Positions 1 to 6,304 of a stretch of DNA of 6,545 nt are shown one piece after another (the stretch's first letter is position 1; every line of letters starts with the position of its first letter). The stretch lies in contig CAYJIH010000068.1 in assembly GCA_964370195.1 (NCBI GenBank), positions 1-6,545 of the forward strand, given 5' to 3'. The position numbers were made by a program, and so were the translations under genes. Below the pieces are notes generated by a model, which saw only the letters and a list, made by a program, of their open reading frames with translations, had not been told where the DNA came from and searched no databases. The stretch comes from JAAYCI01 sp964370195. GTDB lineage: Bacteria; Bacillota; Clostridia; Oscillospirales; Ruminococcaceae.

Positions 1-106
1 CGCCCTCACCATTCTTAGCAAGATAGACCGTCTCCTCACTCGATTCGCAAAGCTCGGACACTTTATTATCGTTGTTGCGAATGGTGGCAGAAGATTTGAT
101 GTTCAT
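1..106 (-). CDS. Phd/YefM-family type II antitoxin, N-terminal part (runs off left edge)
   Basis: The minus strand from the ATG at 106-104 reads 35 codons without a stop, beginning MNIKSSATIRNN and continuing through SELCESSEETVYLAKNGEG. This is the N-terminal signature of Phd/YefM antitoxins: a short strand, a Ser/Ala-Thr-x-Arg-Asn-Asn helix start, then the 'E(x)VYLxKNGxG' beta strands of the DNA-binding half. In the family this half dimerises and binds the operator, while the C-terminal tail, outside the window, wraps the cognate RelE/ParE/Doc-type toxin. The start is supported by a GGGGAG ribosome binding site (119-114, minus strand) 7 nt upstream. The toxin is not visible and would be expected to the left. 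The gene is divergent from the regulator at 343. The ribosome binding site lies in a CRISPR-repeat-like hairpin. Family assignment is recognised from sequence pattern only; the truncation is the window edge, not a mutation. Confidence 0.85.
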   Translation of the reverse strand, partial: MNIKSSATIRNNDNKVSELCESSEETVYLAKNGEG

Positions 107-110
107 AGTA

Positions 111-141
111 TAACTCCCCACGCGGGAGCGTGGACTACAAT
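111..141 (+). repeat. Single type I-C CRISPR-repeat-like element / hairpin
   Basis: The 31 bases match the general form of type I-C CRISPR repeats (GTCGC-stem-GCGTGGATTGAAAY, from memory). The stem CTCCC (114-118) pairs with GGGAG (124-128), followed by CGTGGA and a diverged tail ending in AAT. An alternative fold pairs CCACGC (118-123) with GCGTGG (128-133) around a GGGA (GNRA-type) loop. Only one clear copy is present, so this is not an array. On the minus strand it contains the ribosome binding site of the Phd antitoxin. It could be a relic repeat, a crRNA-like regulatory element, or a chance hairpin in the antitoxin leader. Confidence 0.4.
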
Positions 142-177
142 CAATGCAGGGTTCCCCTAGCAAAGTCACTCTTTGGG

Positions 178-201
178 CGGTGCCTGCCCCGGTGCCGAGG
201 C
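178..201. other. GC-rich patch in the antitoxin leader, possible minus-strand hairpin
   Basis: This is a GC-rich block in otherwise AT-rich spacer, containing GGTGCC twice. In minus-strand RNA, GCCUCG (201-196) can pair with CGGGGC (191-186) around a GCAC loop, with one G-U wobble. On the plus strand the same position is a C-A mismatch, so if it is a structure it favours minus-strand transcription, i.e. the antitoxin leader. No recognised RNA family. Confidence 0.2.
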
Positions 202-213
202 GCTTTGTTTGAA

Positions 214-223
214 TTTGTACAAA
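214..223. promoter_or_regulatory. Palindrome TTTGTACAAA upstream of the regulator gene (candidate operator)
   Basis: A perfect 10-bp palindrome 61 bp upstream of the regulator's -10 box. The same 10-mer, extended to 12 bp, recurs at 1643-1654 upstream of the surface-protein gene. Shared placement in the only two upstream regions of this gene pair suggests a common DNA-binding protein. The binding protein is unknown. Confidence 0.4.
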
Positions 224-228
224 CACAA

Positions 229-254
229 TTAAAAGTTAAAAATTTAACTTTTAA
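229..254. repeat. 12-bp perfect inverted repeat, AT-rich
   Basis: TTAAAAGTTAAA (229-240) and TTTAACTTTTAA (243-254) are exact reverse complements with a 2-nt centre. The element lies 30 bp upstream of the regulator's -10 box, where an operator or an AT-rich UP element would sit. It has no T-tract on the plus strand. A run of T follows it on neither strand in the arrangement of a strong terminator. Operator is the likelier reading. Confidence 0.4.
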
Positions 255-260
255 AAAAAG

Positions 261-289
261 ACTTAAATACCGACAAAATAGTATATAAT
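261..289 (+). promoter_or_regulatory. Promoter of the SARP/BTAD regulator gene
   Basis: A perfect TATAAT lies at 284-289, 53 nt before the ATG, in a strongly AT-rich region. No good -35 hexamer is present at 16-18 bp spacing: the best is ACTTAA at 261-266, 17 bp upstream. This gives a short leader of about 47 nt. The weak -35 with a perfect -10 would fit a regulated promoter. Confidence 0.5.
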
Positions 290-342
290 AAAACTATATA
301 GAACTCTTCTCTTGGATACACGAAAGGTACGGGGTTATCCGA

Positions 343-1566
343 ATGAAACAAACAAACGAAAAGGCAGCATTGCCCCATATATCCGTGTGTTTGCTTGGTG
401 GTTTCAGTGTGCGGCGAGACAATGAAGAACTCTTTCACTCAGATAAACTGCGCACCAACAAAGCTTTGCAGTTGTTGGTGCTGATGCTTAGCCAGCCACA
501 GAACACAGCCAGCACAAACCAAATTGTAAATGCACTTTATAATGGGGACGCGCCGGAAAACCCGGGTGCAGTTTGCAAAAACTTGGTGTATCGTCTACGC
601 AAGATTTTGCAAAAATACAATCTTTGCGAAACCCCCTCAGAAGCATTGGTGTATGAAAACAATACCTACCACTTGCGCTTGTATTGCGTTTGTGATCTTG
701 AGATATTTAACAACTGCTGGAACCAATTGCCACAGCTAGGTAAGCATGACCGTTTTGAAACCTGCAAGCACGCTTTGGCGATATACAAAGGAGTGTTTTT
801 AGGAGGAATGCTTAGCGAGTATTGGGCAAGCAGCTTGCTGGCCTATTTTGAAAACCGATATTTTTCCTTTTTAGACAAAGTGTGGGAATATGCTACAAAA
901 CACGGTTGCTATTGGCAAGTGCAAGAGGAATTGTCTTTAGCCTTTGGGTTGTATCCATATGAAGAAAGCGTATATCTTGCCTATATTAAAACCTTATATG
1001 CATGCAAACAATACAGCCGTGCCAACTGGGTGTATGACACCGTGTGCAAGCGTTTGCTAAACGATTTGGGGCTGCCACCGCCACAAAGTCTTCTTTTACT
1101 TATGGATAGATTAAATTCGGAAAATGAAAATACAGCAGAACACCTTGAAGACGTGCACAAAAGCCTGTGTCATACGCCTACATTTTTAAGCACACAAGAA
1201 TGTAACCTACATGTATTTTCTCACCTTTATCAGGCCATACTTGGGGGTGTTTTAGCCCCTAAAAGCGAGGTTTGCTTGGTTTTGTGCACCCTGTGTAACG
1301 AAAACGAAGATACACATTCTTGCAAAAAACAACACAATAAGGCCAGCGAACACCTGAGAGAAAGCCTATGTGCAAGCCTACAAAAGGGGGATGTATTTGC
1401 ACAATACAGTGTGGGGCAGTTTGCTGTGTTGCTTCAAAACGGCAAAGAATCTTGTTATGAAACCATGTGTTCTTGTGTTCGTGCTCAATTTTACAAATCA
1501 GAAAAACACCGCACCTTCCGCCTTGATTTTCAATACTGCCTTATTCAGCACCTACAAAAACCGTAA
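343..1566 (+). CDS. SARP/BTAD-type transcriptional regulator with degenerate GGDEF-like C-terminus
   Basis: Predicted DNA-binding transcription regulator of 407 aa. Residues 13-116 look like an OmpR/PhoB-type winged helix as found in SARPs: it opens ISVCLLGGFSV, followed by the helix around LRTNKALQLLVLML, and a recognition region with GAVCKNLVYRLRKIL. Residues 117 to about 255 resemble the bacterial transcriptional activator domain (BTAD), a TPR-like helical domain with the typical end ANWVYDTVCKRLLNDLGLPP. Residues about 283-407 resemble a diguanylate-cyclase fold, with LRESLCASLQKGDVFAQYS and QFAVLL, but no GGDEF catalytic motif is visible, so c-di-GMP synthesis is unlikely. No NB-ARC ATPase is present, unlike the large AfsR-type proteins. 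Cysteine is extreme at 21 of 407 residues. The ATG at 343 has GGGG at 331-334 (8 nt) or AAAGG at 323-327 upstream, neither strong. It precedes the surface-protein gene on the same strand by 277 bp and is its likely regulator (inference). Broad class is confident; ligand and target are not. Confidence 0.85.
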   Translation: MKQTNEKAALPHISVCLLGGFSVRRDNEELFHSDKLRTNKALQLLVLMLSQPQNTASTNQIVNALYNGDAPENPGAVCKNLVYRLRKILQKYNLCETPSEALVYENNTYHLRLYCVCDLEIFNNCWNQLPQLGKHDRFETCKHALAIYKGVFLGGMLSEYWASSLLAYFENRYFSFLDKVWEYATKHGCYWQVQEELSLAFGLYPYEESVYLAYIKTLYACKQYSRANWVYDTVCKRLLNDLGLPPPQSLLLLMDRLNSENENTAEHLEDVHKSLCHTPTFLSTQECNLHVFSHLYQAILGGVLAPKSEVCLVLCTLCNENEDTHSCKKQHNKASEHLRESLCASLQKGDVFAQYSVGQFAVLLQNGKESCYETMCSCVRAQFYKSEKHRTFRLDFQYCLIQHLQKP

Positions 1567-1642
1567 GCAACCAAACAATCATAAGTCGCACCGTTTCTCA
1601 TTACTTGTGTTTTTATCAAAATTCCGCCTATTTTCTCAAACG

Positions 1643-1654
1643 ATTTGTACAAAT
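1643..1654. promoter_or_regulatory. Palindrome ATTTGTACAAAT upstream of the surface-protein gene (candidate operator)
   Basis: A perfect 12-bp palindrome 76 bp upstream of the -10 box of the surface-protein promoter. Its central ten bases are identical to 214-223 upstream of the regulator gene. A nearby 9-mer ACTTAAATA (1671-1679) also recurs at 261-269, though AT-rich words recur easily by chance. Confidence 0.4.
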
Positions 1655-1702
1655 TTCGGAAAATATGAAAACTTAAATAAAATATCATGTTTTCCCCAAA
1701 AA

Positions 1703-1736
1703 TGAGACCACTTTTGAGACCGGATGTCTGTATAAT
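1703..1736 (+). promoter_or_regulatory. Promoter of the surface-protein gene with SARP-like direct repeats
   Basis: A perfect TATAAT at 1731-1736 has no recognisable -35 hexamer at the right spacing. In its place are two exact heptamers, TGAGACC at 1703-1709 and 1715-1721, with a 12-bp period. The second ends 9 bp before the -10. SARP activators of Streptomyces are known to bind heptameric direct repeats (about 11-bp period) whose proximal copy lies about 8 bp from the -10, so the layout fits well, off by one base in each measure. Part of the site can also be read as an inverted repeat, AGAC (1717-1720) and GTCT (1726-1729). The transcript would have a leader of about 100 nt. Confidence 0.55.
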
Positions 1737-1825
1737 ATTGCATACTTGATCGATGGGTTATGGATTGATAAAAATTACATACAAATTAAGTGTTCGTTAG
1801 ATGACGTAGTTCAATATGGAAAAGC

Positions 1826-1834
1826 GAGTGAGGG
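1826..1834 (+). promoter_or_regulatory. Ribosome binding site deciding the surface-protein start
   Basis: GAGTGAGGG ends 9 nt before the ATG at 1844, a normal spacing. The in-frame TTG at 1838 would be only 3 nt away, and the ATG at 1816 is out of frame and lies upstream of this site. The start is therefore taken as 1844. Confidence 0.75.
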
Positions 1835-1843
1835 CGATTGATT

Positions 1844-4800
1844 ATGAAAAGACAATTTCAAAAAGAGCGGGCTGCAAAACACGCAGCCCCTGCAACAAAC
1901 GAAAGAAAACCATGGAAAAGAGTTTTGGCCGGTGGTCTTGCTTTTCTTTTGCTTGCTCCCTTGCTTCAAATGGGGGTTTCTGCACTGGAGGATGGCTCCG
2001 GTTCATTATTGGCACTTGAGGCACCAGTTGCAGCCACTGCCAGCAGCCTTGCCACAGGTGATAACAGTACACCTGTCCCAAGCAGCAGCCTTGCCACCGA
2101 TGATAACAGCACACCTGCCCCAAGCAGCAGCCTTGCCACCGGTGATAGCAGCACACCTGCCCCAAGCAGTAGCCTTGCCACCGGTGATAGCAGCACACCT
2201 GCCCCAAGCAGCAGCCTTACCACGGGCGACGGCAGCACACCTGCCAGCAGTAGCCTTACCACGGACAACAGCGTGCCTATGGATAACAGCACCGCTGCCG
2301 ACGAAGAAAGTGATGATATTTCGGGCGACAATGCGCTTGAAGGCGCACAAATACCCAGCCTTTTCAGCATGGCCGGCGCTTTTACGGCCCTAGCCGATGA
2401 AGAGTCGACTTACACCCTTAACTTTAACAGCAACTACAATCGCGTAGATTCCAGCAAGGAAAATGTAATCTACTCAAAAAACTATGCTTACGGTGCACCA
2501 GCCATCGCCCCTTCGCTGGAAGAGGCTGGGTTTACGGCACCGGAGGGGCATTATCTTATTGGCTGGAGTCCATACTTCTGGGGAGGCACAGAGTTTTATC
2601 CTGTGGGTGCACAGCTACCGGAAGATGGCCATGAAGCCATGACGTATTATGCTTATTGGAAACCTCTAGGCATCATGAACTGGACAGCCAGCAACTACAC
2701 CGAAACCTACAATGCCCTTGCCCACACGTTTGCCATTCCCAGTGTGAACAATGTTACGACAACCACGGTGAATTATAGCTATCTTTTAGATGGAGAAGCA
2801 ACCACCTTAGAAGAACTGGGGCAATTGACAGAGGCGGGCACTTACACAATAACCGTTCGTGCCACGGCAGAAAACTATCATGATTCTGAAAAATCGATTA
2901 CCGTAACCATCAACCCAGCGCCGCTTGAAATTTCGCCGGAATTTTCAAATGATGAAATTCTTTACGGAAACAGTGTAAGCACCGAATATAAGCTGCAAAA
3001 TGTAGGCGAGGCAAAAGGGCCGATGGCTGCCGATGTCACCACCTTAAATACGGCGCTAACCAATGCCGGTGTGTTGTTTGAAATCTTCGACAGCGAAAAC
3101 CAGAAAGTAAGCGATATCACCAGGGCTTTGCCCGGCACCTACACCATCCGCATGTCGGATGAAACCTTGCAAGCTTTACAGGCAAATGCTGCATTTTCTA
3201 ACTATAGCCTTGAAAAAACCGAACAACCATTTATTATCACAGCACAAACCGGCCTTACACTACAACTGGGTGCAGCCCCTTACAGTGGCATCTATGATGC
3301 AAAAAGCCACCCAATTTTAGATTTTGATAAGTTATCGGTTGTGGTGCAGCGCGAAGGTTTGCAGATTCCAGCCCACGATGTATCGTATTTCTATAGCACA
3401 AATGGCGCAGATGGCACATTTTTACCTTTGTCATCCGCCACATCTTTGCCCACTGTAACCAGTGTAGCCGATGCGGCAACACAGCCCATTTGGGTTCGTG
3501 TAGAGTCTCCCGGTTATCTGCCGGACACAGTGAAAGTGCAGGCCACCATTACACGGGCCGAATTGATTGTGCGCAGCATTAGCCCTGACGCTGCCATTCC
3601 CTATGACGTGCACGGTATAACTTTGCCCACACTGGAATATGCCTTTGGCGATTTTAGCGGTGCCCATGGGGCGCTGGGCACTAGCACCGGTTATGAAAAT
3701 GATTTGCGTGCAGAGCTTGAGGCTAGCCCTGATTTCGAGCTGAGCACAACAGCAACGGAAAATTCCCCGGTGGGCAACTATTTAATTACAGTTGAAGGCC
3801 CCGAAACTTTGGCTAACTACAAAGTGGAATACCGCAGTGAGGGCCATGTGGATATTGTTCAATCAGAAGGGTTGGTTCTGGCACAAGTGAATGGCTACCA
3901 CGGCGACTATGATGCCAACACCCACAATGCGTTCACGTATGCAGTGCTGGAAGATGGTGAGCCCATCACCACAGGGTTCATCCTTGAATTTAGCCTCGCC
4001 GGCGAAGACGGCCCCTTTGAAGTGATGACCACCTCAAACCGCCCCACTGTGCGAAATGCCAATGAAGATGAGCCTGTGAACTATTGGCTGCGCGCCCGCA
4101 TGGACGGGTATGAGCCTTCTGCTGTTGTACAAGCAACCGCAACCGTAAACCGAGCCGATTTGTATGTACATGCACAGGATGAACAGCAGCTTTACGGTAT
4201 AGCCATCCCCACAACATTCGGCTACGATTTCACAAATGCAGACGGCCAAGAAACGCTGCCCACCGCCGAAAATGAAGCAGATGTACGCGAGGAGCTTGAA
4301 AGTCATTCCACAGGCACAACCGCTTTTCGCATCAGCACAAATGCAACCCAAAACTCACCCTTCGGCCTGTATGACATTGATGCACAAGGCCCTGCCCAAT
4401 TAACAAACTATGACGTGCACTATATCGATGGCAAGCTGACCATTGAAAAGCTGGGCACTTTGCAATTCAACCTTGCCGACATCACAGCAAGTGCCTACAA
4501 TGGTGAGTATGATGCGATAAACCACAACATGTTGAATGCTGTGCCCACGGTTTACGACCAAACGGGCAGTGTGGTGGATATGAGTGTGGCCGGTTCCTTT
4601 GTGGCCTACAGCCAAAACATCAACGACATGAATGCCTTTGTTACCGAAATCCCCCTCATTCGCAACGCAGGCAATTACAATTTGTATGTGGGTGCTTATC
4701 ACCCAGGCTATGATTTTGCACTGACAACCGTGCCAATTCACTCCACCATCACCCCAGCTCCCCTGGAGATCTCGGTGCTAAGCCATCAATCAATCCCCTA

Positions 4801-6202
4801 CAACACCACACCAAACCTAAATTACACTGCCAGCCCATTTAAAGGCAATGACCGCTTTGAAGACCTTGGCATCGAGGTAGATGTGACCACCACGGTAACA
4901 AATACCACCTTGCCCGGCACCTATCCTTTAAATATTTCGGGCCCTACTGTTAGCCAAGATGGCAACTATACGCAAACCGGTGCAGGCAACTATACCCTGC
5001 GTTACGTGGGCGGCCAAATTGAAATCACCGAAAATGGCGAATTAAGCGTGAATGCCAATGCCTATAATGGCACCTATGATGCGCAAAATCATGACGTTGT
5101 ATATGATGTGAGCAGTGAGGCACCCGGCGCCCGTTATGAGTACAGCGTGAATGGTGGACCCTTTGTTGACACAGCGATTCCCACCATCCGTGATGCAGGG
5201 GAATACACCGTGCAAATTCGTGTGAGTGCACCCGGCTATGAAAGCAAAACCATCACGGTGAAAGCCACCATTGCCAAACGGCCGGTATTGGTGACCGTTG
5301 GAGCCTATGAAAAAACCGAAGGTGCACAAGACCCGACCTTTACAGCGTTTTTTAACGGCTTGCAAGGCAGTGATACCCTTGCACACCAAATCAGCCGCGA
5401 AGAGGGCGAAGAAGTTGGACGTTATGACGTTACTGCATCAGTAACAGAAAACCCAAACTACATTGTCACTGTGGAAAATGGGTATTTGAATATCTTAGCA
5501 GCGGGAACCACTGCACCAATCCCCCCCACTACGCCCACGACGCCCACGACACCCACCATCCCCACCACCCCGGATGTTCCCTTTGTTCCTGAAGCACCGG
5601 AAGTGCCCGAGGCATTGGAGCTGCCGGGGCTCAATGGAACACCGGACATACCCGAAACCACCGAAACACCGGATGTAGCACCGGATGCACCGGCCCCCGA
5701 TGCCCAAAATGTTGCGGTTGCACCGACGGATGCCGCAGGAGAGAACCTCGCCACACGCATTCTTGCCGCACTTGGCCTTGCCGATTTTGTTACCAACATG
5801 GGTATTAACATTGGTGACACAAACATTCCCCTTGCTGCTGCCGGCGGGCACTGGGCACTGGTGAATTTGTTGCTCACTATTTTCACGGTTCTTTCCACCG
5901 TTGTTTTGGCTATAGGCCACTTTATACAAAAGCATAAAGAACGTGAGGGTACAGAAGAGGATGCACAGCAACACCAAACATCCGTGAAGCGCAAAACAGT
6001 TGCCATTATTTGCAGTGCACTGGTATCCATTTTATCTATGGTTGTTTTCCTACTTACCGAAAACATGAATCTTCCGATGGCTCTATTCGATTATTGGAGC
6101 ATTTTGATGCTCGTGATGAGCGTTGCGCAAGTTCTCTTCTTTGTACTGGCACATGCTAAACGCACCAACCAAAGACATGCTCGCCACAGACACAAAGCCT
6201 AA
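1844..6202 (+). CDS. Large exported surface protein: InlB-B-like domain, tandem YDG/MBG-like modules, three-TM C-terminal anchor
   Basis: Predicted cell-surface adhesin-like protein of 1452 aa; ligand unknown. Residues 1-46 are a long signal peptide: basic N-region, hydrophobic core LAGGLAFLLLAPLLQMG, likely cut after VSA. Residues 66 to about 145 are a Ser/Thr/Pro stalk of 14-aa repeats (SSSLATGDxSTPAP). Residues about 188-275 resemble an InlB B-repeat/Flg_new domain, ending YYAYWKP. Residues about 277-1219 form five units of about 155-205 aa. Each pairs a YDG-like module (motifs YSGIYDAKSH, YHGDYDANTH, YNGEYDAINH, YNGTYDAQNH; the first copy degenerate) with an MBG-like module opening TINPAPLEI, TITRAELIV, TVNRADLYV, TITPAPLEI or TIAKRPVLV. 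The last MBG copy is the most canonical. A Pro/Thr/Glu stalk (about 1221-1300) leads to three helices at about 1338-1361, 1386-1405 and 1419-1440, with basic cytoplasmic loops. No LPxTG sortase motif is present. The only cysteine is in helix 2. Architecture is confident; an adhesive role is inference. Confidence 0.9.
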   Translation: MKRQFQKERAAKHAAPATNERKPWKRVLAGGLAFLLLAPLLQMGVSALEDGSGSLLALEAPVAATASSLATGDNSTPVPSSSLATDDNSTPAPSSSLATGDSSTPAPSSSLATGDSSTPAPSSSLTTGDGSTPASSSLTTDNSVPMDNSTAADEESDDISGDNALEGAQIPSLFSMAGAFTALADEESTYTLNFNSNYNRVDSSKENVIYSKNYAYGAPAIAPSLEEAGFTAPEGHYLIGWSPYFWGGTEFYPVGAQLPEDGHEAMTYYAYWKPLGIMNWTASNYTETYNALAHTFAIPSVNNVTTTTVNYSYLLDGEATTLEELGQLTEAGTYTITVRATAENYHDSEKSITVTINPAPLEISPEFSNDEILYGNSVSTEYKLQNVGEAKGPMAADVTTLNTALTNAGVLFEIFDSENQKVSDITRALPGTYTIRMSDETLQALQANAAFSNYSLEKTEQPFIITAQTGLTLQLGAAPYSGIYDAKSHPILDFDKLSVVVQREGLQIPAHDVSYFYSTNGADGTFLPLSSATSLPTVTSVADAATQPIWVRVESPGYLPDTVKVQATITRAELIVRSISPDAAIPYDVHGITLPTLEYAFGDFSGAHGALGTSTGYENDLRAELEASPDFELSTTATENSPVGNYLITVEGPETLANYKVEYRSEGHVDIVQSEGLVLAQVNGYHGDYDANTHNAFTYAVLEDGEPITTGFILEFSLAGEDGPFEVMTTSNRPTVRNANEDEPVNYWLRARMDGYEPSAVVQATATVNRADLYVHAQDEQQLYGIAIPTTFGYDFTNADGQETLPTAENEADVREELESHSTGTTAFRISTNATQNSPFGLYDIDAQGPAQLTNYDVHYIDGKLTIEKLGTLQFNLADITASAYNGEYDAINHNMLNAVPTVYDQTGSVVDMSVAGSFVAYSQNINDMNAFVTEIPLIRNAGNYNLYVGAYHPGYDFALTTVPIHSTITPAPLEISVLSHQSIPYNTTPNLNYTASPFKGNDRFEDLGIEVDVTTTVTNTTLPGTYPLNISGPTVSQDGNYTQTGAGNYTLRYVGGQIEITENGELSVNANAYNGTYDAQNHDVVYDVSSEAPGARYEYSVNGGPFVDTAIPTIRDAGEYTVQIRVSAPGYESKTITVKATIAKRPVLVTVGAYEKTEGAQDPTFTAFFNGLQGSDTLAHQISREEGEEVGRYDVTASVTENPNYIVTVENGYLNILAAGTTAPIPPTTPTTPTTPTIPTTPDVPFVPEAPEVPEALELPGLNGTPDIPETTETPDVAPDAPAPDAQNVAVAPTDAAGENLATRILAALGLADFVTNMGINIGDTNIPLAAAGGHWALVNLLLTIFTVLSTVVLAIGHFIQKHKEREGTEEDAQQHQTSVKRKTVAIICSALVSILSMVVFLLTENMNLPMALFDYWSILMLVMSVAQVLFFVLAHAKRTNQRHARHRHKA
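2039..2278 (+). repeat. 42-bp in-frame tandem repeat encoding a Ser/Thr/Pro stalk
   Basis: Four full 42-bp units (2039-2080, 2081-2122, 2123-2164, 2165-2206) are followed by a 39-bp unit (2207-2245) and a decayed unit. Each encodes (S/A)SSLATGDxSTPxP or a close variant. Units 3 and 4 are nearly identical in DNA. The period is a multiple of three, so copy-number change would alter stalk length without breaking the frame. Confidence 0.9.
5518..5575 (+). repeat. Short PTT/PTTP repeat in the wall-proximal Pro-rich stalk
   Basis: Tandem cccacgacg-like nonamers encode PTTPTTPTTP-type residues, the start of the Pro-rich linker between the last MBG module and the membrane helices. Such linkers usually span the cell wall in Gram-positive surface proteins. 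Confidence 0.7.
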
Positions 6203-6214
6203 TCTATAAAAAGC

Positions 6215-6250
6215 AATATCCCCCGGCTAAATGCCGAGGGATATTTTTTT
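6215..6250 (+). terminator. Rho-independent terminator of the surface-protein gene, possibly bidirectional
   Basis: AATATCCC (6215-6222) pairs with GGGATATT (6238-6245) and CGGC (6224-6227) with GCCG (6233-6236), with one C-A mismatch and a TAAAT loop. A T-run follows to 6250. It begins 13 nt after the stop codon. On the minus strand the hairpin is followed by GC and then five T (from 6212 leftwards), so it could also stop transcripts coming from the right. Confidence 0.92.
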
Positions 6251-6272
6251 AAGTATAGGGTAGCAAGAAAGT

Positions 6273-6304
6273 GCCAAATACCAGAAAGCCAAAAATACCA
6301 CAAA
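6273..6304. repeat. Imperfect 15/17-bp tandem repeat
   Basis: GCC-AAATACCA-GAAA (6273-6287) is followed directly by GCC-AA-AAATACCA-CAAA (6288-6304), differing by two inserted A and one substitution. It overlaps the left arm of the adjacent hairpin. Confidence 0.45.

Noticed and set aside
111..141. A true CRISPR array
   Set aside because: Only one clear repeat-like unit is present, and no regularly spaced identical copies follow.
1370..1705. 111-codon plus-strand frame overlapping the end of the regulator gene
   Set aside because: Starts inside the regulator in another frame, no family pattern; most of it is antiphase coding sequence and AT-rich spacer.
1..1836. 9-mer CGCCCTCAC at 1-9 and its reverse complement at 1828-1836
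   Set aside because: Short match, one copy in coding sequence and one in a ribosome binding site; best explained by chance.
1838..1843. TTG at 1838 as start of the surface-protein gene
   Set aside because: It is only 3 nt from the AGGG ribosome binding site; the ATG at 1844 has normal 9-nt spacing.
1816..2019. 67-codon frame starting at ATG 1816, overlapping the surface-protein start
   Set aside because: Out of frame with the real gene, no ribosome binding site upstream, and no protein-like pattern.
1842..2393. Several long frames in other phases over the stalk repeat
   Set aside because: They come from the 42-bp repeat read in the wrong frame or strand, giving low-complexity peptides.
5458..6066. 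202-codon minus-strand frame opposite the Pro-rich stalk and membrane helices
   Set aside because: Shadow of the real gene: low-complexity Gly/Val/Ser peptide antisense to the Pro/Thr stalk, no ribosome binding site considered credible.
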